Part shown: piece by piece, positions 24,912 through 32,469 of the stretch | Layout of the letters: each line of letters opens with the position of its first letter | Position numbering within the stretch: the stretch's first letter is position 1 | Assembly (NCBI RefSeq): GCF_013266755.1 | Contig: NZ_JABRWJ010000001.1 | Span: 1,048,710 to 1,112,709, forward strand | Origin: Pseudaquabacterium terrae | GTDB taxonomy: Bacteria > Pseudomonadota > Gammaproteobacteria > Burkholderiales > Burkholderiaceae_C | Direction of reading: 5' to 3' | Length of the DNA: 64,000 nt | Notes under the pieces: generated by a model | The model's database searches: none | Seen by the model: only the letters and a program-made list of their open reading frames with translations | What the model was told of the DNA's origin: nothing | Translations under genes and position numbers: made by a program

Positions 24912-27563
24912 ATGGGCCGACTGTCGATCACCGGGTTTCGGGCCGTTGTCGCCGCGTTCGTCTCGCTGCTGGCGCTGGCCGTCGCGCAGGCGCAGCCGCG
25001 CTTTGATTTCGACCGCACGCCGGGCCGGCTGCCGAAGGACGCGCTGCCGTTGCGTTACACGCTGACGCTGGACCTCGACCCGCAGCGCGAGCACTTCGAC
25101 GGCACGGTGGCGATCGAGCTGCGCGCACGCCGCGCGCTGCCGGCGCTGCTGCTGCACGCGCACGAGCTCGAAACCACCGGCGCGGTCACGCTGAAGAGCG
25201 AACGCGGCGCCGAGCGCACGCTGCGCATCGAGCCCGATGCCGCCGCCTCGCTGTGGCGCCTGGTGCCGGCGGACGGCGCACCGATCGCGGCCGGCCGCCA
25301 CTGCGTGCACATCACCTACCGCGGGCGCGTGCGCAACTCCGGCGAAGGGCTGTACCGCATCGGCAGCGGCGCCGATCGCATGCTCGCCACGCAGCTGCAG
25401 GCGGTGTTCGCGCGCACGCTGTTCCCATCGTTCGACGAACCGGCGTTCCGCGCGGTGTTCCGCATCGCCGTGCGCGCGCCGCAGGGGCTGCAGGTGGCGT
25501 CGAACATGCCCGTCGAGCGCGTGCGCCGCGACGGTGCGCAGGCGCTGCACACGTTCGCGCCGACGCCGCCGATGCCGAGCTACCTGGTCGCCGTCACCGT
25601 CGGGCACTTCGAGACGCTCACCGGCCGCGCCGCCAGCGTGCCGCTGCGCTTCCTGACGGCGCCGGGCAAGGCCGCGCAGGCACGCTACGCGCTCGGCGCG
25701 ACGCAGCTGCTGCTGCCCTACTACAACCGTTACTTCGGCCAGCCCTACGCGCTGCCCAAGCTCGACCAGATCGCCGTGCCCGGCGTGCGCGACGGCGCGA
25801 TGGAGGACTGGGGGCTGATCTCGTACAACGAGTCGCTGCTGCTGGTCGACCCGAAGCACAGCGGCCCGGACACGCCGCGCTGGGTCTTCGCGCTGCTGGC
25901 GCACGAGATCGCCCACCAGTGGTTCGGCAACCTGGTGACGGCCTCGTCGTGGGACGAGATCTGGCTCAACGAAGCCTTCGCGACCTGGATGGAAAACAAG
26001 GCCAGCGAGCACTTCAACCCGCAGTGGCAGACCCCGCTGCACACGCGGCGCTGGATCGACCAGACGATGGCCCGCGATGCCAGCGGTGCGACGCGCGCGA
26101 TCCGCTCCGGCCCGGTCGACGAGCGGCAGGTCAGCGACCAGTTCGACGACATCACCTACACCAAGGGCGGCGCGGTGCTCAGCATGCTGGAGCAGTGGCT
26201 CGGCGACGAGACCTTCCGCCGCGGTCTCGCGGCCTACATGCGCGACCGGCGCCATTCCAATGCCAGCGCCGGCGACCTGTGGCACTTCATGGGCCGGGCT
26301 TCGGGCCGCGACGTCGCCGCGCTGGCCGCGAGCTGGACCGACCAGCCCGGCGTGCCGCTGGTGCAACTGGACGAGGCCTGCGAGGGCGGGCAGCGCGTGG
26401 TCACGCTGAGCCAGCAGCGTTTCAGCGCCGACGCCGGCGCCGCGCCGTCGGCACAACGCTGGCAAATCCCGGTGCGCCTGCAGCAGGGCCAGGCCAGTGC
26501 CACCGTGCTGCTCGCCGGCGACACGGCACGCCAGACCTTCGCCGGCTGCGACGGCCCGCCGGTGCTGGCCAATGCCGGCGGCCGCGGCTATTACCGCGTG
26601 ATGTACGCGTCCACGGCGCTGCAGCAGCTGACGGCGCAATTTCACACGCTGGCGCCGGCCGACCGCAGCACCCTGCTGAGCGACAGCTTTGCGCTGGCCC
26701 AGGCCGGCGCGCTGCCCTTCGGCGCCTACCTCGCGTTGCTGGATCGCCTGCCGGCGGCGCAGGGCGCCGGGCGCGGTGCGCTCTTCGCGCAGGCCGGCGA
26801 TGCGTTGGTGCTGCTCGACGAGGCGCTGGCCGGGCTGCCGGTGCAGCAGCGACTGCGCGAGCGTGCACGCGCGCTGCTGGCGCCGGAGCTGCAGCGCCTG
26901 GGCTGGCAGGTGCAAGCCGGCGAGGCGTCCGAGGACACCAGCCTGCGCGCCCGCCTGATCGAGCTGCTGGCGCGCTTCGACGATGCCGCGGTGATCGGCG
27001 AGGCGCGCGCACGCTTCGACGCCGATGCCGCCGGCCGTGCGGCGCTGCCGGCGGCACTGCGCCCGGGCGTGCTGGGCGCTGTCGGCATGCACGCGACGCG
27101 CGCCGAGTTCGATCGGCTGCGCGCTCAGCTGCTGGCCGCCGGCGGCGAGGAAGAGCGCTGGCTGCTGGCCGGCGCGCTGGCCGGCGGCCGCACGCGCGCG
27201 CTGGTCGACGAGGTGCTGGCGCTGTCGCTCGCCGGCACGCTGCCGCCGAACATCGCATCGGCGCTGCCCGGCCTGGTCGGCGAAGCCGGCGTGTTCGGCG
27301 CCGAGGCGTATGCCTTCAGCCGCGAGCATTGGGCGGCGCTGGCCAAGCTGGCCGGCACCGGCCCGTTCGGCGGCAATGTCTGGCTGCTGCCGAGTGCCGC
27401 GAAGTCCTTCAACGATCCGGCGCAGGCCGCGCAGCTGGTCGCCGATCAGCACGCGCTGGCCGGCGCCCCGGGCACGGCCGCCGCGTCGCGCATCGCCGCC
27501 CGCATCGCGCTGCGCGCGGCGATGCGGCCGCGCGCCGCGGCTGCGCTCGAGTCCGGCTCATGA
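24912..27563 (+). CDS. M1-family aminopeptidase, exported
   Basis: 883 residues from ATG 24912; signal peptide ending near ALAVAQA. The substrate-anchoring GAMEDWG (near residue 294) and zinc motif HEIAHQWFGN (near 330) with the third ligand Glu 18 residues on (LNEAFATWMENK) define an active M1 peptidase. The C-terminal half is a long alanine-rich helical domain like ERAP1/PepN domain IV. A signal peptide means periplasmic, so this is not the usual cytoplasmic PepN. It overlaps the Nudix gene's 3' end by six bases, convergently. Confidence 0.92.
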   Translation: MGRLSITGFRAVVAAFVSLLALAVAQAQPRFDFDRTPGRLPKDALPLRYTLTLDLDPQREHFDGTVAIELRARRALPALLLHAHELETTGAVTLKSERGAERTLRIEPDAAASLWRLVPADGAPIAAGRHCVHITYRGRVRNSGEGLYRIGSGADRMLATQLQAVFARTLFPSFDEPAFRAVFRIAVRAPQGLQVASNMPVERVRRDGAQALHTFAPTPPMPSYLVAVTVGHFETLTGRAASVPLRFLTAPGKAAQARYALGATQLLLPYYNRYFGQPYALPKLDQIAVPGVRDGAMEDWGLISYNESLLLVDPKHSGPDTPRWVFALLAHEIAHQWFGNLVTASSWDEIWLNEAFATWMENKASEHFNPQWQTPLHTRRWIDQTMARDASGATRAIRSGPVDERQVSDQFDDITYTKGGAVLSMLEQWLGDETFRRGLAAYMRDRRHSNASAGDLWHFMGRASGRDVAALAASWTDQPGVPLVQLDEACEGGQRVVTLSQQRFSADAGAAPSAQRWQIPVRLQQGQASATVLLAGDTARQTFAGCDGPPVLANAGGRGYYRVMYASTALQQLTAQFHTLAPADRSTLLSDSFALAQAGALPFGAYLALLDRLPAAQGAGRGALFAQAGDALVLLDEALAGLPVQQRLRERARALLAPELQRLGWQVQAGEASEDTSLRARLIELLARFDDAAVIGEARARFDADAAGRAALPAALRPGVLGAVGMHATRAEFDRLRAQLLAAGGEEERWLLAGALAGGRTRALVDEVLALSLAGTLPPNIASALPGLVGEAGVFGAEAYAFSREHWAALAKLAGTGPFGGNVWLLPSAAKSFNDPAQAAQLVADQHALAGAPGTAAASRIAARIALRAAMRPRAAAALESGS

Positions 27564-28049
27564 CGGCAGGGGCGCGTACAGCGACGGATCGGCGCTGACC
27601 AGGTCGAGCGGAAAGCGGCGGCCGGCCAGGTGGTCGTCGATGCAGCGCATCACCAGCGGGCTGCGGTGCTCGGCGCGGCGCGCGCGGATCTCGTCGATCG
27701 TCAGCCACAGCGTGCGCACGATGCCGTGGTCGAGCGTGCGGCCGGGCAGCGGTTCGCCCGCCGTGCCGGTGAAGGCGAAACGCAGGTAGGTGATGTCCTC
27801 GCCGGTGCCGGCCCGCTGGAAGCGGGCGAGGTAGATGCCGAGCAAGGCGTCGGGCACGAAGACCCGCGTGGTCTCTTCCAGCGCCTCGCGCACCGCGCCT
27901 TCGAGCGGCGATTCGCCGGGGTCGAGGTGCCCGGCCGGGTTGTTCAGCCGCAAGCCCTCCGCGGTGTGCTCCTCGACCAGCAGGAAGCGGTTGCCGTCGG
28001 CAATCACCGCGGCGACAGTGACGCTGGGTTTCCAACGCTCGGTGCTCAT
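27558..28049 (-). CDS. Nudix hydrolase, NudJ-like
   Basis: 163 residues. The Nudix box runs from GHLDPGES to REALEETTRV: Gly, both flanking glutamates, the RE pair and EE pair are in place, but the conserved Gly after EE-x is Thr and the next hydrophobic is Arg. The catalytic REx2EE core is intact, so activity is likely. N-terminal WKPSVTVAAVIADGNRFLLVEEHT resembles NudJ, a thiamine-pyrophosphate/nucleotide phosphatase that in E. coli neighbours mnmA; here mnmA is two genes away. Confidence 0.88.
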   Translation of the reverse strand: MSTERWKPSVTVAAVIADGNRFLLVEEHTAEGLRLNNPAGHLDPGESPLEGAVREALEETTRVFVPDALLGIYLARFQRAGTGEDITYLRFAFTGTAGEPLPGRTLDHGIVRTLWLTIDEIRARRAEHRSPLVMRCIDDHLAGRRFPLDLVSADPSLYAPLPS

Positions 28050-28155
28050 GCGCCGATCCTAGCGGCGGTCGTGCAAGGGAACTCAGGTAAGCTTCTTGCA
28101 GGAAGTGCCCCAGCCGTACAAGCCCGTACTTGAAGGGGGCGAGCGAGGAGAAAGC

Positions 28156-29271
28156 ATGCTGATCGGCGTACCGCTCGAGACGGTGGCGGGGGAAACCCGT
28201 GTCGCCGTCACCCCCGAGACGGCCAAGAAACTCAAGGCCCAGGGCCACACGATGCGGGTGCAATCGGGCGCCGGCATCGCGGCGGCAGCCACCGACGAGG
28301 CCTACGCCGCCGCCGGTGCCGAGATCACCGACCGTGCCGGCGCCTTCGGCTGCGAGCTGGTGCTGAAGGTGCGTGCACCCGATGCTGACGAGCTGAGCCT
28401 GATGAAACCGGGCACGGCGCTGGTCGGCATGCTGAACCCCTTCGACAAGGACGCCCTGGCGCGCATCGCCGCCGCGCAGCTGACCAGCTTCGCGCTCGAA
28501 GCCGCGCCGCGCACCACGCGTGCGCAGAGCATGGACGTGCTGTCGAGCCAGGCCAACGTGGCCGGCTACAAGGCGGTGATGATGGCCGCCGACAAGTACC
28601 AGCGGCTGTTCCCGATGCTGATGACCGCCGCCGGCACGATCAAGGCCGCGCGCATCGTGATCCTGGGCGTCGGCGTCGCCGGGCTGCAGGCGATCGCCAC
28701 CGCCAAGCGTCTGGGCGCGGTGATCGAAGCGTCGGACGTGCGGCCTTCGGTGAAGGAGCAGGTCGAGTCGCTGGGCGCGAAGTTCATCGACGTGGCTTAC
28801 GAGACGGCAGAAGAGAAAGAAGCGGCCGAGGGCGTCGGCGGTTATGCGCGGCCGATGCCGCAGAGCTGGCTCGATCGCCAGAAGATCGAGGTCGCCAAGC
28901 GCGTCGCCGCCGCCGACATCGTGATCTCGACCGCGCTGATCCCGGGCCGCGCCGCGCCGGTGCTGATCACCGAGGAGATGGTGAAGTCGATGAAGCCGGG
29001 CTCGGTGATCGTCGACATGGCGGCACCCGCCGGCGGCAACTGTCCGCTGACCGAGGCCGGCAAGACCGTCGTCAAGCATGGCGTGACGCTCGTCGGCGAG
29101 ACCAACATCCCGGCGCTGGTGGCGGCCGATTCGTCGTCGCTGTACGCCCGCAACGTGCTCGACTTCCTGAAGCTGGTGCTGACCAAGGAAGCGACGTTCA
29201 ACGTGCCGATGGACGACGACATCGTCGTGGCCTGCCTGATGACCCAGTCGGGTGAAGTGAAGAGGAAGTGA
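28156..29271 (+). CDS. pntAA: NAD(P) transhydrogenase subunit alpha part 1 (PntAA)
   Basis: 371 residues; GAGGAG five bases before ATG 28156. N-terminal MLIGVPLETVAGETRVAVTP and the Rossmann motif VILGVGVAGLQAIATAKRLGA identify the NAD(H)-binding domain I of proton-translocating transhydrogenase. As in many alphaproteobacteria and betaproteobacteria the alpha subunit is split, with the membrane part encoded by the next gene four bases downstream. The complex makes NADPH from NADH using the proton gradient. Confidence 0.96.
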   Translation: MLIGVPLETVAGETRVAVTPETAKKLKAQGHTMRVQSGAGIAAAATDEAYAAAGAEITDRAGAFGCELVLKVRAPDADELSLMKPGTALVGMLNPFDKDALARIAAAQLTSFALEAAPRTTRAQSMDVLSSQANVAGYKAVMMAADKYQRLFPMLMTAAGTIKAARIVILGVGVAGLQAIATAKRLGAVIEASDVRPSVKEQVESLGAKFIDVAYETAEEKEAAEGVGGYARPMPQSWLDRQKIEVAKRVAAADIVISTALIPGRAAPVLITEEMVKSMKPGSVIVDMAAPAGGNCPLTEAGKTVVKHGVTLVGETNIPALVAADSSSLYARNVLDFLKLVLTKEATFNVPMDDDIVVACLMTQSGEVKRK

Positions 29272-29275
29272 AGCC

Positions 29276-29599
29276 ATGGACATCGTCAACCCGACCATCA
29301 CCAACCTGATCATCTTCGTGCTGGCGATCTACGTCGGCTACCACGTGGTCTGGACCGTCACGCCTGCGCTGCACACGCCGCTGATGGCGGTGACCAACGC
29401 GATCTCGGCGATCGTCATCGTCGGCGCGATGCTCGCCGCGGCGCTGACCGAGACCACGCTCGGCAAGTCGATGGGCGTGCTCGCCGTCGCGCTGGCGGCG
29501 GTGAACATCTTCGGCGGCTTCCTCGTGACCCGGCGCATGCTGGAAATGTTCAGGAAGAAAGAAAAGGCGCCCAAGCTGCTCGAGGGGAACAAGCAATGA
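29276..29599 (+). CDS. pntAB: NAD(P) transhydrogenase subunit alpha part 2 (PntAB)
   Basis: 107 residues, three membrane segments (about 8-28, 35-58, 62-85) with NPTITNLIIFVLAIYVGYHVVW and a lysine-rich tail. This is the separate membrane piece of the alpha subunit. Its stop overlaps the pntB start (ATGA). Confidence 0.95.
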   Translation: MDIVNPTITNLIIFVLAIYVGYHVVWTVTPALHTPLMAVTNAISAIVIVGAMLAAALTETTLGKSMGVLAVALAAVNIFGGFLVTRRMLEMFRKKEKAPKLLEGNKQ

Positions 29600-31032
29600 G
29601 CATGAACCTCGTCGCGCTGCTGTACCTGGTCGCGAGCATCTGCTTCATCCAGGCCCTGAAAGGCCTGTCGCACCCCACGACCTCGATCCGCGGCAACCTG
29701 TTCGGCATGGTCGGCATGGCGATCGCGGCGCTGACCACCGCGGCGCTGATCGTCAAGCTGGCGCAGCAGATGGGCGGCAACGTCGCGATCGGCCTGGGCT
29801 GGGTGCTGCTCGGTCTCGTCGCCGGCGGTGCCTACGGCGCCTGGCGCGCGAAGACGGTCGAGATGACCAAGATGCCGGAGCTGGTGGCCTTCTTCCACAG
29901 CATGATCGGCCTGGCGGCGGTGTTCATCGCCATCGCTGCGGTGACCGAGCCGGCGGCCTTCGGCATCGCGCCGAAGGGCTCGCCGATCCCGGCCGGCAAC
30001 CGGCTCGAGCTGTTCCTCGGCGCGGCGATCGGCGCGATCACCTTCAGCGGTTCGGTGATCGCCTTCGGCAAGCTGTCGGGCACCTACAAGTTCCGCCTCT
30101 TCCAGGGCGCGCCGGTGGTCTTCGGCGGCCAGCACATGCTGAACCTGGTGCTGGGGCTGCTGACGGTCGGCCTGGGCCTGGTGTTCACCTTCACCGGCGA
30201 CTGGACCGCGTTCTACGCGATGCTGGCCCTGAGCTTCGTGATGGGCGTGCTGATCATCATCCCGATCGGCGGCGCCGACATGCCGGTGGTCGTGTCGATG
30301 CTCAACAGCTACTCCGGCTGGGCCGCCGCGGGCATCGGCTTCTCCTTGAACAACAGCATGCTGATCATCGCCGGCTCGCTGGTCGGCAGCTCGGGCGCGA
30401 TCCTGAGCTACATCATGTGCAAGGCGATGAACCGCTCGTTCTTCAACGTCATCCTCGGCGGCTTCGGCGGCGAGGCGGGCGGGCCGGCGGTCGGCTCGAA
30501 GGAGCAGCGGCCGGTCAAGAGCGGCTCGGCCGACGACGCGGCCTACATCCTCGGCAACGCCGAGACGGTGATCATCGTGCCGGGCTACGGCCTGGCGGTG
30601 GCGCGTGCGCAGCACGCGGTCAACGAGCTGGCCGAGAAGCTGATGCACAAGGGCGTGAACGTGAAATACGCGATCCACCCGGTCGCCGGCCGCATGCCGG
30701 GCCACATGAACGTGCTGCTCGCCGAGGCCGAGGTGCCCTACGACCAGGTGTTCGAGATGGAGGACATCAACGGCGAGTTCGGCCAGGCCGACGTCGCGAT
30801 CATCCTCGGCGCCAACGACGTCGTGAACCCGGCCGCGCTGATCAAGGGCACGCCGATCTACGGCATGCCGATCCTCGAGGCCTACAAGGCCAAGACGGTG
30901 ATCGTCAACAAGCGCTCGATGGCCGCGGGGTACGCGGGCCTGGACAACGAGCTGTTCTACATGGACAAGACGATGATGGTCTTCGGCGATGCGAAGAAGG
31001 TGGTCGAGGACATGGTCAAAGCAGTCGAGTAG
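29596..31032 (+). CDS. pntB: NAD(P) transhydrogenase subunit beta (PntB)
   Basis: 478 residues. About nine membrane segments (1-270) contain the proton-channel region (GKLSGTYKFRLFQGAPVVFGGQHMLN, SGWAAAGIGFSLNN). The C-terminal NADP(H)-binding domain III has VIIVPGYGLAVARAQHAV, HPVAGRMPGHMNVLLAEA and LGANDVVNPAA, all standard. Last gene of the pntAA-pntAB-pntB operon, followed by a hairpin. Confidence 0.97.
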   Translation: MSMNLVALLYLVASICFIQALKGLSHPTTSIRGNLFGMVGMAIAALTTAALIVKLAQQMGGNVAIGLGWVLLGLVAGGAYGAWRAKTVEMTKMPELVAFFHSMIGLAAVFIAIAAVTEPAAFGIAPKGSPIPAGNRLELFLGAAIGAITFSGSVIAFGKLSGTYKFRLFQGAPVVFGGQHMLNLVLGLLTVGLGLVFTFTGDWTAFYAMLALSFVMGVLIIIPIGGADMPVVVSMLNSYSGWAAAGIGFSLNNSMLIIAGSLVGSSGAILSYIMCKAMNRSFFNVILGGFGGEAGGPAVGSKEQRPVKSGSADDAAYILGNAETVIIVPGYGLAVARAQHAVNELAEKLMHKGVNVKYAIHPVAGRMPGHMNVLLAEAEVPYDQVFEMEDINGEFGQADVAIILGANDVVNPAALIKGTPIYGMPILEAYKAKTVIVNKRSMAAGYAGLDNELFYMDKTMMVFGDAKKVVEDMVKAVE

Positions 31033-31041
31033 TGCGGGCTC

Positions 31042-31060
31042 CCGGCCGACCGACGGCCGG
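31042..31060 (+). terminator. Hairpin after pntB, weak terminator
   Basis: CCGGCCG (31042-31048) and CGGCCGG (31054-31060) form a seven-base stem with loop ACCGA, ten bases after the pntB stop. There is no T-run, so factor-independent termination is uncertain. Confidence 0.4.
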
Positions 31061-31065
31061 CTGGA

Positions 31066-31096
31066 TGTAATACGCTCCCCAACGAGTTGTATTACA
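31066..31096. promoter_or_regulatory. Perfect inverted repeat, candidate toxin-antitoxin operator
   Basis: TGTAATAC (31066-31073) and its exact complement GTATTACA (31089-31096) are separated by 15 bases and end ten bases before the antitoxin ATG. AT-rich arms stand out in this sequence. Ribbon-helix-helix antitoxins bind such repeats to repress their own operon. Confidence 0.65.
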
Positions 31097-31106
31097 GGGG
31101 TAGGCC

Positions 31107-31400
31107 ATGACCCTCACTGTTCGTCTCGATGGCGGGCTGGAAGCGGCGCTCGAGCGCTATTGCGCCGAGCGCGGCGTCACGAAGAGCCTGGTGGTGCAGG
31201 AGTCGCTCGCGGCCTACCTGGTCGCGGCGGCATCCGAAGCGGTGGCCGGTGCGACGCCGGTGCACGCGGCCGAGCCGAGTGCCAACTACCGCGCGCTCTC
31301 CGATGCGGGATTGATCGGCGCGGTGGCGCTGGGAACCGGCGCTGACAAGGCCGCTGTGCGCTTGCGTGTGCGCGAGCGTGCCGCTCGCCGTCGGACTTGA
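31107..31400 (+). CDS. Ribbon-helix-helix antitoxin-like protein
   Basis: 97 residues. The N-terminus (MTLTVRLDGGLEAALERYC, GVTKSLVVQESLAAYL) fits a ribbon-helix-helix DNA-binding module: beta strand with alternating polar residues, then two helices. The C-terminal half would neutralise the toxin. Its stop overlaps the TTG start of the PIN-domain gene (TTGA), and a perfect inverted repeat lies upstream, both typical of VapB-type antitoxins. Confidence 0.75.
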   Translation: MTLTVRLDGGLEAALERYCAERGVTKSLVVQESLAAYLVAAASEAVAGATPVHAAEPSANYRALSDAGLIGAVALGTGADKAAVRLRVRERAARRRT

Positions 31401-31858
31401 AAGGCGCTCCACGACGGACTGCGGCGCCACCATCGGCGGCGCCGAAACCGAGCCTGCTGATCGACACCGGCGTGCTGGTCGCGCTGTTCGACCGGCTCGA
31501 TGCCTTCCACGCGTCGGTCACCGCGTGGGCCGCGCAAAACCACGACGCGTGGCTGACGGTGGCGCCGGTGCTGTGCGAGGCGGCGCACTTCCTGCCGGCG
31601 CGCCAACGCGCCGCTTTGGCCGGTCTCACCGATCGCGGCGTGATCCAGGTGCAGGCGCCCGACGCGGCGGGCCACGCACGCATCGCCGGGCTGTTCGACA
31701 AGTACGCCGATGTCGATCCGGACTGGGCCGACCTCGAGCTCGTCTGGCTGGCGGAGCACACCGGTATTCACCGCATCGCCACGCTGGACGTGGCCGACTT
31801 CAGCGTCTACCGCATCGGCGGCCGCAGGCGCTTCGAGCTCGAATTGCTGTCGCGCTGA
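31397..31858 (+). CDS. PIN-domain protein, probable VapC-like toxin
   Basis: 153 residues with a TTG start coupled to the antitoxin stop. PIN-domain acidic residues are in place: Asp23 (LLIDTGVLVALFD), Glu61 (VLCEAAHF), Asp112 (PDWADLELVWLAEH) and Asp131/134 (IATLDVADFSVYR). Such proteins are Mg-dependent ribonucleases that cut tRNA or rRNA. The first 17 residues are Ala/Pro-rich and may not be part of the fold, so a later start is possible. Confidence 0.8.
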   Translation: MKGAPRRTAAPPSAAPKPSLLIDTGVLVALFDRLDAFHASVTAWAAQNHDAWLTVAPVLCEAAHFLPARQRAALAGLTDRGVIQVQAPDAAGHARIAGLFDKYADVDPDWADLELVWLAEHTGIHRIATLDVADFSVYRIGGRRRFELELLSR

Positions 31859-31868
31859 GCGCCCCGCT

Positions 31869-32372
31869 TCAGCCGTGGCGCCGCAGCCCCAGGTGCGCCA
31901 TCACCGCCAGCCCGGCCAGCAGCTTCAGCGAGCCGTTCTGTTCCGGCATGCCGGAGACCGACCACGCGGTCAGCCGGCGCTCGTCGTTCGACGGTGCGCG
32001 GCCGGCACCGGCGCTGAGGTAGGCGTCGTAGCTGGAGGCCTGGTCGATCGTCAGCTGGTCGTCGATGAAGTAGGTGGCGCCGTCGACGTTCAAGGTGCCC
32101 GACAGCACCAGCAGGCCGCTGGCGGCGTTGTAGCCGACCGTGTAGGTGCCGGCGATGCGCGCGGCCGAACGCAGGTCGCCCGCCGCGCCGTCAGCGGGGC
32201 CGTCCTGCGGACGTTCGAAAGCGAAGCAGAACTGCGTGCTGAACGACTGCTCGGGCGCCCAGCCGGCGTCGTCCAGCGCCTCGGCCTCGTCGCCCTCGGC
32301 CAGGTCACCGATCAGGCCGGCGGCGGCCAGGTCGGCGGTGGCGCTCGGGGTCAGCGTGGTGATCGGATGCAT
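31869..32372 (-). CDS. Hypothetical protein with C-terminal hydrophobic/basic tail
   Basis: 167 residues from ATG 32372 with AGGA six bases upstream. No signal peptide is obvious. The middle (YTVGYNAASGLLVLSGTLNV, YFIDDQLTIDQASSYDAYLS) looks beta-rich. The end, LKLLAGLAVMAHLGLRRHG, is a hydrophobic helix followed by basic residues, resembling protein-sorting tails, but without a clear PEP or similar signal. Direct heptamer repeats lie 55 bases upstream and the adjacent gene encodes a SARP-like regulator, so it may be that regulator's target. Family not recognised. Confidence 0.6.
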   Translation of the reverse strand: MHPITTLTPSATADLAAAGLIGDLAEGDEAEALDDAGWAPEQSFSTQFCFAFERPQDGPADGAAGDLRSAARIAGTYTVGYNAASGLLVLSGTLNVDGATYFIDDQLTIDQASSYDAYLSAGAGRAPSNDERRLTAWSVSGMPEQNGSLKLLAGLAVMAHLGLRRHG

Positions 32373-32426
32373 GGTCGGTCCTTTCGAGGCGGTGGGCTTG
32401 GCTTGGGGCCCACTGTCGCGAGCGAC

Positions 32427-32444
32427 CGTTAGACGATCGTTAGA
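32427..32444 (-). promoter_or_regulatory. Heptameric direct repeats, candidate SARP-binding site
   Basis: On the minus strand TCTAACG occurs twice, separated by four bases (11-base period). SARP regulators are known to bind exactly this layout of heptamers, close to the -10. It lies between the stop of the SARP-like gene (32470) and the start of the 167-residue gene (32372). About nine bases downstream is GACAGT, a weak -10. Confidence 0.5.
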
Positions 32445-32469
32445 TCCGGCGGGCCGCCGATCCCCTCGT

